Shown: piece after piece, positions 24,821-32,521 of the stretch
Numbering within the stretch: position 1 is the stretch's first letter
Layout: every line of letters starts with the position of its first letter
Assembly: GCA_024400995.1 (NCBI GenBank)
Contig: JAKSLU010000015.1
Span: 1 to 36,381, forward strand
Source of the DNA: Bacteroidaceae bacterium
GTDB lineage: Bacteria > Bacteroidota > Bacteroidia > Bacteroidales > Bacteroidaceae
DNA: 36,381 nt
Direction of reading: 5' to 3'
Notes under the pieces: generated by a model
Databases searched by the model: none
Told to the model about the DNA's origin: nothing
The model's input: the letters and a program-made list of their open reading frames with translations, nothing else
Translations under genes and position numbers: made by a program

Positions 24821-24857
24821 TTAAGGTTTAAAGTTTAAGGTTTAAGGTTTAAGGTCA
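24821..24857. repeat. TTTAAGG tandem repeat before the DUF3109 gene
   Basis: About five TTTAAGG/TTTAAAG units occupy the whole gap between the GH18 stop (24820) and the ATG at 24859. The unit is the same as that at 66-118 in inverse orientation. Confidence 0.85.
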
Positions 24858-24858
24858 A

Positions 24859-25473
24859 ATGAATACCCTCCCTCCCATACTCCAGGTGGGCGATGTGCTC
24901 ATCTCCTCCGATATCATCACAGAGCAGTTCTGCTGTGATCTCTTTGCCTGCCACGGGGCGTGCTGCGTGGAGGGCGATGCTGGTGCACCCGTCACTCTCG
25001 ATGAGGTGGCACAGCTGGAGGACCGCGTGGATGAGGTATGGGATCGCCTCTCTGCAGGTGCCAAAGCTGAAATCAACGCCCATGGTATAGCCTACACAGA
25101 TCAAGAGGGAGACCTCGTGACCAGTATAGTAGATGGTGGCGACTGCGTCTTTACCTTTAAGAGCGCTGAGGAACAGGATTGTGGGAACTACAAGATACCG
25201 CAGGGTTGCACGCTCTGTCTGGTGGAAGACACTAAACCCATCAGTTGCGCGCTCTATCCTATCAGAGAAAAGAACTTTGGTGGAACTGTCTGTCTCAACT
25301 ACCATCGCTGGGCCGTATGCCGCGATGCCGTCAGGTTGGGGCGTGAGTTGCGCATGCCAGTCTATAAGTTCCTACGCGGACCGCTCATCCGCCGCTTTGG
25401 TGAGGAGTGGTATGAGGAACTCTGCGAGGTGGCAGAGCAGATCACTTCTTCTCAAAGTGTTGGTAGTCTTTGA
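24859..25473 (+). CDS. DUF3109 family cysteine-rich protein
   Basis: This 204-aa cytoplasmic protein matches the Bacteroidota DUF3109 family. Cys-rich motifs are visible: FCCDLFACHGACCVEGDAGAPV near residues 24-45, GGDCVF, DCGNYKIPQGCTLCLVEDTKPISCALYPI and a following HRWAVCRDA. The cysteine pattern suggests a bound Fe-S cluster or metal, as in YkgJ-type CxxCxxxCC proteins. The biochemical role is unknown. It probably ends the plus-strand run from topA. Its 3' end overlaps the converging M15-type gene by 32 bp. Confidence 0.88.
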   Translation: MNTLPPILQVGDVLISSDIITEQFCCDLFACHGACCVEGDAGAPVTLDEVAQLEDRVDEVWDRLSAGAKAEINAHGIAYTDQEGDLVTSIVDGGDCVFTFKSAEEQDCGNYKIPQGCTLCLVEDTKPISCALYPIREKNFGGTVCLNYHRWAVCRDAVRLGRELRMPVYKFLRGPLIRRFGEEWYEELCEVAEQITSSQSVGSL

Positions 25474-26053
25474 CCTTTGGCCAGTCTCCTCCCCAGGTAA
25501 ATCCATGAGCGCGAAAGAGCCGATAGGCCAAGTCGCGGTGAGTGATACGCGGTGTGCGTTTGGCGCCCCGTGGCAGGACGACGTTGCCCTTGACGTAGGG
25601 ATTCCACAGCGGGTTGATATCAATGGCCAACCCAAGGCCATGGAGGGAGATGCGCCCAGTCTTGGACCCCGTCATGCGACGATAGTTGAAACATGACGTG
25701 TTGTTGGCCTCCATGGAACGTTCATCACTTGCTCCATACTCATCTACCAGACGGATGGATGCTATGCGGTACTGTGCTCTATAGAGGGAGTCGAAGATGG
25801 CGAGCACATCGCTGGCTATACGCTTGTTGACTACCATCTCGCCCCGTTGTGTACGACCCTCTGCATCGCAATATAGCAGACGTAGATGGCGGAGTTCGGC
25901 ACGGAGGGAGGAGGGTGTATCGGACTTCCATGAGCCACCAGCCTTCATTCGCAGGATGAGGGAGTCACTAAGAGTATCGGAGCGGAAGTCCTGGGCTAGG
26001 GCACAAATGGAAATGCCCCAAAATAGGGTTAGGATGAGATGTATTTTGCGCAT
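25442..26053 (-). CDS. M15-type zinc peptidase (D-Ala-D-Ala carboxypeptidase-like), exported
   Basis: This 203-aa protein has a signal peptide (about 1-21, CALAQ). The C-terminal peptidase core has the M15/LAS metal motif SLHGLGLAIDIN (H138, D145) and the downstream DYQHFE (H199), so all three zinc ligands are present. RRMTGSKTGRIS before the first His is also family-like. Peptidoglycan stem-peptide trimming in the periplasm is expected from family knowledge; the exact cleavage is unknown. A TACCTTTG element ends 7 nt before the ATG, so the mRNA may be essentially leaderless. The gene diverges from the TonB receptor gene and converges on the DUF3109 gene. Confidence 0.87.
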   Translation of the reverse strand: MRKIHLILTLFWGISICALAQDFRSDTLSDSLILRMKAGGSWKSDTPSSLRAELRHLRLLYCDAEGRTQRGEMVVNKRIASDVLAIFDSLYRAQYRIASIRLVDEYGASDERSMEANNTSCFNYRRMTGSKTGRISLHGLGLAIDINPLWNPYVKGNVVLPRGAKRTPRITHRDLAYRLFRAHGFTWGGDWPKVKDYQHFEKK

Positions 26054-26060
26054 TTGGCGG

Positions 26061-26068
26061 CAAAGGTA
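26061..26068 (-). promoter_or_regulatory. -7 element (TACCTTTG) of the M15-type peptidase gene
   Basis: The minus strand reads TACCTTTG with only 7 nt to the ATG at 26053, so the expected start site falls at or next to the initiation codon. Confidence 0.6.
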
Positions 26069-26112
26069 TCAAAAAAACGCAAGAATACGTCCTTAAATCC
26101 TAAAAAAATAAT

Positions 26113-26120
26113 TAACTTTG
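26113..26120 (+). promoter_or_regulatory. -7 element (TAACTTTG) of the TonB receptor/nuclease locus
   Basis: TAACTTTG matches TAnnTTTG 29 nt before the ATG at 26150. It is the only clear promoter seen for the five-gene locus. Confidence 0.6.
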
Positions 26121-26149
26121 CGGCAAAATATCAATAAACTAACAAATCT

Positions 26150-28864
26150 ATGAGTAAAGGTGTAATCCTAATGGCAGCCGCTTTCGCCTTAACCTTCAGT
26201 CAGGTCCAGGCCCAGACAGAGGCTGTCGTTGACTCCCTGTCGCAGGATAATGCCGACTTTACCTTTACGGAGTCACAGCTTGACGAGGATAATGATGCTG
26301 CGCAGACGGTGTCCAATGTTCAGGGTAATGACCCCTATTTGAGTGAAGTAGGCTATGCTTTCAGTGCTATGCGCTTCAGGGTGCGTGCACTGGACAATCA
26401 GTACAACCAGACCTATATCAACGGTCTGCAGATATTCGATACAGAGAGTGGTCGCTTTAACTACAGCAGCGTAGGTGGCCTCAATGATGCTACCCGCAAC
26501 AAGGAGGGCATCGGCTTTGGTCAGGTGGCCAACTATGGCATCAGCGATGTAGGCGGAGCACAGAGTATCAACATGCGAGCCTCTCAGATAGCTGCTGGTA
26601 GTAAACTCTCGGTGAGCGCCTGCAACCGCAACTATGTGGGCCGTGTTATGTTCACCCATGCTACGGGCTATAACAAGAATGGCTGGGCCTTTGCTGGAAG
26701 TGCTGGCTACCGTGGCGCTCCTATGGGATGGGGTAACGTGCCAGGTACTTTCTACAACTCCTTTAGCTATTTTTTGGCTGCGCAGAAGCGTCTCAATAGC
26801 CAGAATGAACTTAGTCTCGTGACCTATGGTGCTCCAACGGAGCGCGCTCAGCAGGGAGCAAGCACCGAGGAGGTGTATGCTCTAGCCAATAGTCACTACT
26901 ACAATCCCAACTGGGGTTATCAAGGCGGCAAGAAGCGCAGTGCCCGCGTGGTCAATAGCTTTGATCCTACCGCCATATTTACCTGGGACTGGAAGAGCCT
27001 CGATGGTACTAAGAAGGTAACGACCAACGCTGGCTTCCACTACTCTATGTATGCCAGCTCTGCTCTGGGCTGGAGCGGCGACGCCTATGACCCTCGTCCA
27101 GACTACTACAAGAACTTGCCCTCCAGCATCTTCGACGTGTACGATCCCACCAAGAACAACGCTCAGTACCTGGAGGAGAACCCCCACATCCTCGACCAGT
27201 GGAACTACCTCTACAGTTACTGGACAAGCGATGAGGCGCATCGCCAGATTAACTGGGATCGTATGTACTACGTCAATCGTCAGAATGGGGGTGAGGCTCT
27301 CTACTATATGGAGAACCGTCACAACGATCAGATGACGACTGCGCTGTCCTCGACCTTCAACCACAGCGTTGATACCCACAACAAGTATGCTCTCGGTGTA
27401 CAGCTCAATACCACCAAGGGCATGCACTACAAGACGATGAACGACCTCCTAGGAGCTCAGTACTATACGGATATCGACAAGTTCGCCTCCAACGACTACG
27501 GTGCAAGTAGCCCCGAGGCTCAGAACGACCTGCTGCATCCCAATCGCCGTATCCAGGTGGGTGACACCTTTGGCTATAACTACAACATCTTTGTGCACAA
27601 GGCCCGCGTCTGGGGACAGTATGAGCACAACAATGGCCCCTGGTATGCTGCCGTGTCCGGTCACCTAGATGGTACCATCATGGAGCGCGAGGGTCTGATG
27701 CAGAATGGCCGCTACGTGGACTATAGCTACGGCAAGAGCGGCGCCGCCAAGTTCCTGAGTGGTGGTGCCAAGGTGACCGTGGCCTGGAGCCCCAACCCCA
27801 ATCACCGCATTCAGCTCACTAACACCCGCGATAGCCGTGCTCCCGAGGCGCGCAACTCCTTTGTGGCCCCCCGCGTGCAGAACAACTACGTGAACAACCT
27901 CAAGGTGGAGCAGATCATGAGCACCGAGCTGAGCTACAAGTTTGTCTTCGGCAAATTCAGCGGTAAGGTGGGTGGTTATCACGCCTACTTCAAGAACGGT
28001 GTAGAGCAGACAGCCTTCTACAATGACCAGCAGAGTACGTTTACCTATCTCACCATGTCGGGCGTGGATCGTCGCCACTATGGCGTAGAGGCCGCCTTCA
28101 ACCTGCAGGTGACCAGCTCTCTCAGCTTCCATCTGCTCGGTACCTATGGCGAGGCCAAGTACATCAGCAATCCCTATGCTCAACTCAATCCGGAGGGTAG
28201 CGAGGCCAAGGAGATTGCCAAACTCAACACCTACCAGGTGACGCACACTCAGGCAGACAACAGCGAGCTTGTCGTGAAGGACGATCTCTGCGTAGTAGCA
28301 GATGGCATGCGTGTAGGCGGAACACCCCTCACTGCTGTGACGCTGGGTGTGAAGTACAATGTGAGCGGCTGGTTTTTCCAGCTCAACGCCAACTACTATG
28401 ATCGCGTATATCTCGCCTTCAGTCCCTATCAGCGCCTCAACAAGACCTACGCTACTGCAGGCAAGGTGCACTTCCCCGTCAACGGCAATCAGTATGATGT
28501 GACCAAGGCCGAGGTAGAGCGCGAGGGTGGTATCCTCTATGACAACAATGGCCGTATCGTGGCCTCCTACGCCAAGGAACAGGAGAAGTTCAAGGGCGGC
28601 TTTATGCTCGATGCCTCTATTGGCAAGTACATCCGCATGCGCCACGGCAAGAGCCTGAGCATCAACCTCAGTCTGCAGAACATCACCAACAACACCAAGA
28701 TGAAGACAGGTGGCTATGAGCAGAACCGCGACGACTTCTACTACACAGAGAGCGGCGGTCAGTACACCAAGGGCGAGGGCAAGGCCTACAGCTTCAGCCA
28801 CAACCCCAAGTACTACTATGCCTTCCCCTTCAACTTCTTCCTCAACATCGGCTTCAAGTTCTGA
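26150..28864 (+). CDS. TonB-dependent receptor (SusC-like barrel, no SusD partner)
   Basis: This 904-aa outer-membrane receptor has a signal peptide ending at QVQAQ (about 22). No N-terminal carboxypeptidase-like domain is present. After an acidic linker, a plug-like region (about 50-150) contains DPYLSEVGYAFSAMRFRVRALDNQYNQTYINGLQIFD, corresponding to the plug segment with its INGL turn. The rest is alternating aromatic strands typical of a 22-strand barrel, closing NFFLNIGFKF with terminal Phe. It resembles the non-SusC/D TonB receptors in Bacteroidota that are followed by DUF5689-type lipoproteins. Import substrate cannot be read from sequence. Neighbours (two secreted nucleases, OB-fold-like lipoproteins) suggest nucleic-acid-derived material. 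It is the first gene of a co-directional locus, with the next ATG 15 bp downstream. Confidence 0.85.
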   Translation: MSKGVILMAAAFALTFSQVQAQTEAVVDSLSQDNADFTFTESQLDEDNDAAQTVSNVQGNDPYLSEVGYAFSAMRFRVRALDNQYNQTYINGLQIFDTESGRFNYSSVGGLNDATRNKEGIGFGQVANYGISDVGGAQSINMRASQIAAGSKLSVSACNRNYVGRVMFTHATGYNKNGWAFAGSAGYRGAPMGWGNVPGTFYNSFSYFLAAQKRLNSQNELSLVTYGAPTERAQQGASTEEVYALANSHYYNPNWGYQGGKKRSARVVNSFDPTAIFTWDWKSLDGTKKVTTNAGFHYSMYASSALGWSGDAYDPRPDYYKNLPSSIFDVYDPTKNNAQYLEENPHILDQWNYLYSYWTSDEAHRQINWDRMYYVNRQNGGEALYYMENRHNDQMTTALSSTFNHSVDTHNKYALGVQLNTTKGMHYKTMNDLLGAQYYTDIDKFASNDYGASSPEAQNDLLHPNRRIQVGDTFGYNYNIFVHKARVWGQYEHNNGPWYAAVSGHLDGTIMEREGLMQNGRYVDYSYGKSGAAKFLSGGAKVTVAWSPNPNHRIQLTNTRDSRAPEARNSFVAPRVQNNYVNNLKVEQIMSTELSYKFVFGKFSGKVGGYHAYFKNGVEQTAFYNDQQSTFTYLTMSGVDRRHYGVEAAFNLQVTSSLSFHLLGTYGEAKYISNPYAQLNPEGSEAKEIAKLNTYQVTHTQADNSELVVKDDLCVVADGMRVGGTPLTAVTLGVKYNVSGWFFQLNANYYDRVYLAFSPYQRLNKTYATAGKVHFPVNGNQYDVTKAEVEREGGILYDNNGRIVASYAKEQEKFKGGFMLDASIGKYIRMRHGKSLSINLSLQNITNNTKMKTGGYEQNRDDFYYTESGGQYTKGEGKAYSFSHNPKYYYAFPFNFFLNIGFKF

Positions 28865-28879
28865 TGCCTAAACGACTCT

Positions 28880-29842
28880 ATGACTATGCGTAAGATATAT
28901 TACTTCCTTGCCATGCTCACGGGCACAATGGCGCTTACGGGCTGTATGGACAATACCGAGGAACCCAACACCGATGACTTTGTCATCACCAGCCCTACCT
29001 CCATCGGCGAGACCAATACGACCATCTATCAGGTCAAGAAGGAGTTCAGCTCCTATATGACCAACAACAATACCGACGTGAAGGTGGAGCGCGACCTCAT
29101 CTTCGAGGGTGTGGTTGTCGCTAACGATGATGGCGGCAATCTCTACCAGACGCTCATCCTCCGCGACATCAATCCCAAGGCCACAGGCGATGCACACGAC
29201 CAGTGCATCCAGGTGGGCATCCGCAACAGCTGGCTCTCTCCCTATTTCAAGCGCGGCCAGCGTGTCAAGATCAACCTCAATGGTCTCTGGGTAGGTAACT
29301 ACAGCAAGGTGCCCAAGATAGGCCAGCCCTATTACACCTCTGCCGGCAATCGCCGTCTGGGTCCGATGCTCTTTGATATGTGTGCCACTAACATTGAGCT
29401 TGTTGGTGCCCCCAATCCTGATGCTCCTGAGCTGACTCCCATAGACTGCACACAGGGCGAGGGACTGTCGTGGCTCAAGGACTCCAAGAACCAGAACCCC
29501 ATGAACGCACCCCGTCTCGTCACCGTCAAGGGTAAGATAGCCGAGGTGCAGGGCAGCAAGGTCAAGTATGCCGATACTGGCGAACTCTCTGGCGAGAAGG
29601 AGCCCCTCCCCAAGGTCTTTGCGCCCGAGGCACTCTACGACGCAGGTTATGCCGTGGATCGTACCCTCCTCGTGAGTGGTGCCAGCAGTCTGAGCATGAC
29701 CATCCGCACCAGTACGCAGAACGATATCAGCTTCCTGCCCATCCCCGACGATGAGCGCAGCTATACTGGCGTGATGACCTACTATAGCGGCTGGCAGATG
29801 CAGCTCCGCCACAAGGACGACATCTATCCCGCAATCAAATAA
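28880..29842 (+). CDS. DUF5689-like surface lipoprotein
   Basis: This 320-aa protein has a lipoprotein signal peptide with lipobox LTGC (Cys22) followed by acidic residues (MDNTEE). The body contains two OB-fold-like halves. The first includes VERDLIFEGVVVANDDGGNLYQTLILRD and RGQRVKINLNGLWVGNYSKVPKIG; the second begins LVTVKGKIAEVQG. This is the pattern I associate with DUF5689. OB-type folds commonly bind nucleic acid or glycans, but no ligand is proven. Alternative starts (ATG ACT ATG) differ by two codons. Its tight position after the TonB receptor suggests it serves the receptor as a SusD substitute; that is inference. Confidence 0.8.
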   Translation: MTMRKIYYFLAMLTGTMALTGCMDNTEEPNTDDFVITSPTSIGETNTTIYQVKKEFSSYMTNNNTDVKVERDLIFEGVVVANDDGGNLYQTLILRDINPKATGDAHDQCIQVGIRNSWLSPYFKRGQRVKINLNGLWVGNYSKVPKIGQPYYTSAGNRRLGPMLFDMCATNIELVGAPNPDAPELTPIDCTQGEGLSWLKDSKNQNPMNAPRLVTVKGKIAEVQGSKVKYADTGELSGEKEPLPKVFAPEALYDAGYAVDRTLLVSGASSLSMTIRTSTQNDISFLPIPDDERSYTGVMTYYSGWQMQLRHKDDIYPAIK

Positions 29843-29925
29843 GGCCTATCAAACAAGGCCATCGAAAAGAGGCCTACTGTTATATTAGTATTCCCCCATC
29901 CTTAGACAATAAAATACACAACAAT

Positions 29926-31557
29926 ATGAAGACTCTCAAGAACATCTTCTCCGTGGCCCTCTTGGCTACAGCCTTAGTAGCCTGCGAGGACGTCCCCATG
30001 CCCTATGAGATCAATATGGGCGAGGATGAACCCGAAACCTCCGTTTACTACTCCAGCACAGCTCTCAACAATGGTTGGAAACTCCAGGCTGAGGGCGTAG
30101 AGCAACTCCAGCCCTGGAGCCAGGGTAGCAGTTACACTCAGGCTACTGGCTATCAGGACTGGGAAGGCACTGGCACCAAGAGCAATAAGGAGGTGACCGG
30201 CTGGCTCATCTCTCCCGCCTTCCATACCGTGGCAGAGACGGGCAAGGTCAAGTTCTACTTTGACTACACCCTCCGCTACACCAACAACGTGAGCGGTTAT
30301 GCCAACAACCACAAGGTGTATGTCACTGACAACTACACCGGCGACGCGACCACAACTACCTGGACAGAACTCAGCTGGAAGCCCAGTCCCTCTGCCTATA
30401 GCGACTGGACGACCTACGGCTCTGGCGACATCCAGCTGCCCAGTGAGTTCGTCAACAAGGAGGGTGTGCACATAGCCTTCTGGTTCCATGCCCCTGCCAA
30501 TGCTTCTACCACATGGGAGCTCCTCAACTTCTATCTTGAGGAGGGCGTAGCTGGTGAACAGGGCGGCAACGAGGGTGGTGATACCCCCGATACCAGTGTC
30601 AACGGCGTGCCCTATACCAGTGCCTCTCTGCAGGAAGGCTGGAAGACTTGGGCAGCCTCTGGCAAGAACAATCCTTGGAGCCAGGGTAGTAGCTACACCC
30701 AGGCCACAGGCTATCAGAAGTGGAGTGGCGACAGCAAGAGCAATCGCGAGGTGGATGGCTATCTCATCTCTCCTGCCTTCAACACTACCGTAGCCAGCGG
30801 CAAGGTCAAGATGTCCTTTGACAACTGCGTGGGCTATGCAGCCAACGACCCCGACTATGCCAAGCACGTCAAGCTCTATATCAGTAAGACCGCCGATGGT
30901 ACCAACTTCAATGCCGCAGAGTGGGAGCAGCTCGACTGGACAGCTACCCATGAGAGCACCAACTGGACTCTCTCTACTGATGAGGTGCAGCTGCCCGAGG
31001 CATACGTCAACCAGGAGAACGTGCATGTAGCCTTCTGGTTCTACGCTCCCGCCGACAAGTCCTCTACCTTTGAACTCAAGACCTTCAAGCTCCTTGAGGG
31101 TGAGGCAGGTCAGCCTGCTCCTGATGGTGGCGAGGGTGGTGATGCCCACGACACGGGCGATGCCGACCTGGTCATCCAGGCCAGCGCTCTCGGTCTGGCT
31201 AATGCTACAGAGGTCAATGGTGTGAACTATCAGGGCTTCAGCTTCACGGCTGATGGCGGTGGCAACCAGAATACTCCCAAGTACTACACCTCAGGCTCCG
31301 CTATCCGCATGTACCCCAAGAACAGTCTAACCCTCACTACCGACAAGACTGTAGATAAGGTAGTCCTGACCTGCGTAGGCGGTAGCGTAGCCAACGGCAA
31401 CGTGGGCTCTACTCCTGGCACCGTTGAGGTGAAGGACCCCACCGTGACGATCAGCGGCATCAATGCCAAGAGCTTCACCATCACCGACAACGATGGTAGC
31501 ACTGGTTCTGCCTCACAGATCCGCATTGTGTCCATTGCGGTATATTATGCCAAGTAA
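29926..31557 (+). CDS. Lipoprotein with duplicated choice-of-anchor-J-like modules
   Basis: This 543-aa protein has a signal peptide with lipobox LVAC (Cys20) followed by EDVPMPYE. Two homologous modules follow, about residues 40-210 and 226-394. Each has NPWSQGSSYTQATGYQ or its equivalent, then (V/G)(T/D)GYLISPAF, a beta-strand stretch, WTxxxxE(V/I)QLP and NVH(V/I)AFW(F)YAPA. This is the choice-of-anchor-J/DUF5017-type jelly-roll pattern. A third, different beta domain (about 408-543) contains VNGVNYQGFSFTADGGG and TDKTVDKVVLTCVGG. Its C-terminus is followed without a gap by the nuclease ATG (TAA then ATG). Binding of an extracellular ligand for the locus is plausible; the ligand is unknown. 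Confidence 0.78.
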   Translation: MKTLKNIFSVALLATALVACEDVPMPYEINMGEDEPETSVYYSSTALNNGWKLQAEGVEQLQPWSQGSSYTQATGYQDWEGTGTKSNKEVTGWLISPAFHTVAETGKVKFYFDYTLRYTNNVSGYANNHKVYVTDNYTGDATTTTWTELSWKPSPSAYSDWTTYGSGDIQLPSEFVNKEGVHIAFWFHAPANASTTWELLNFYLEEGVAGEQGGNEGGDTPDTSVNGVPYTSASLQEGWKTWAASGKNNPWSQGSSYTQATGYQKWSGDSKSNREVDGYLISPAFNTTVASGKVKMSFDNCVGYAANDPDYAKHVKLYISKTADGTNFNAAEWEQLDWTATHESTNWTLSTDEVQLPEAYVNQENVHVAFWFYAPADKSSTFELKTFKLLEGEAGQPAPDGGEGGDAHDTGDADLVIQASALGLANATEVNGVNYQGFSFTADGGGNQNTPKYYTSGSAIRMYPKNSLTLTTDKTVDKVVLTCVGGSVANGNVGSTPGTVEVKDPTVTISGINAKSFTITDNDGSTGSASQIRIVSIAVYYAK

Positions 31558-32490
31558 ATGAGACTCTACAAAAGACTAACCTACATTCTCATCGCCGCAC
31601 TGCCCCTCATCGTGAGCAGTTGCGGCGATGATGATGATGGCATTGGCTGGGCCAGCGGCTCTGGTACCCCCTCTGGGTACAAGGCTCCGACGTCCGTCAC
31701 CAGCCGTATGGAGTGCCCGCGTCTCAAGGGCGATGCCAACGAGCAGCTCATAGCCCACTGGACTACCAACCTGAGTCGAGACTCCATTATGACCTACTGC
31801 CTGGCCTATGACCTGCAGAAGCGCCACTCCCGCTGGGTGGCCTTCCGCTATGATGCCCAGACTCGCGACCGCGCCGTTGGTCGCTGGTATGCCGGCAAGG
31901 GCGAGGTTCAGTACCCGCAGGACCCCAGCGTGCCCAATGCCAATGCCCTGCCTGGTGATGCCCTCTACGGCTCAGGCTACAACCACGGCCATCTCTGTGC
32001 CTCGCAGGAGCGATTGTACTCCCAGCAGGCCAACAAGCAGACCTTCTATATGACCAATATGTCGCCCCAGCTAGGAGCCTTCAATCAGGGCTACTGGGTC
32101 ACTCTGGAGAACCAAGTAAACTCTCTGGGACGCGATAAGAACTTTGCAGATACGCTCTATGTCGTCAAGGGTGGCACAATCACCGAAGGCAAGATACTGC
32201 GCACCCTGACGCTGGCAGGAGGCCGACAGATGCCTGTGCCCAAATACTACTACATGGCTCTGCTCAAGGTCAAGAACGGCGTCTATTCCTCCATCGCCTT
32301 CATGATGGAGCACAAGCAGTATGGTTACTCCAACGCCCATCAGGCCCCCCTCTCTGAGATGGTGCAGCACGCCATGACGGTCAATGAGCTGGAGCAGCAG
32401 ACCGGCATAGACTTCTTCTGCAATCTGCCCGACAGTCAGGAAGAGAGCATCGAGTCGCAGCGCTCCACCTCTGCGTGGGGCGTCAAGTAA
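31558..32490 (+). CDS. DNA/RNA non-specific endonuclease, surface lipoprotein
   Basis: This 310-aa protein is a beta-beta-alpha metal nuclease of the Serratia/NucA family. A lipobox VSSC (Cys22) is followed at once by GDDDDG, an acidic stretch like the lipoprotein export signal that sends Bacteroidota lipoproteins to the cell surface. Catalytic map by alignment of motifs: NHGHLCAS with general-base His145, TNMSPQ with N167, FNQGYW with the metal-binding N176, and E184. These match Serratia H89, N110, N119 and E127 in spacing. The usual DRGH motif is NHGH, with the Arg replaced by His. The ATG directly follows the preceding stop, indicating coupling. It is a paralogue of the next gene. Extracellular DNA/RNA cleavage is predicted. 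Confidence 0.9.
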   Translation: MRLYKRLTYILIAALPLIVSSCGDDDDGIGWASGSGTPSGYKAPTSVTSRMECPRLKGDANEQLIAHWTTNLSRDSIMTYCLAYDLQKRHSRWVAFRYDAQTRDRAVGRWYAGKGEVQYPQDPSVPNANALPGDALYGSGYNHGHLCASQERLYSQQANKQTFYMTNMSPQLGAFNQGYWVTLENQVNSLGRDKNFADTLYVVKGGTITEGKILRTLTLAGGRQMPVPKYYYMALLKVKNGVYSSIAFMMEHKQYGYSNAHQAPLSEMVQHAMTVNELEQQTGIDFFCNLPDSQEESIESQRSTSAWGVK

Positions 32491-32521
32491 CAGAATGTAA
32501 ACCTACACTCAGACCACATAC

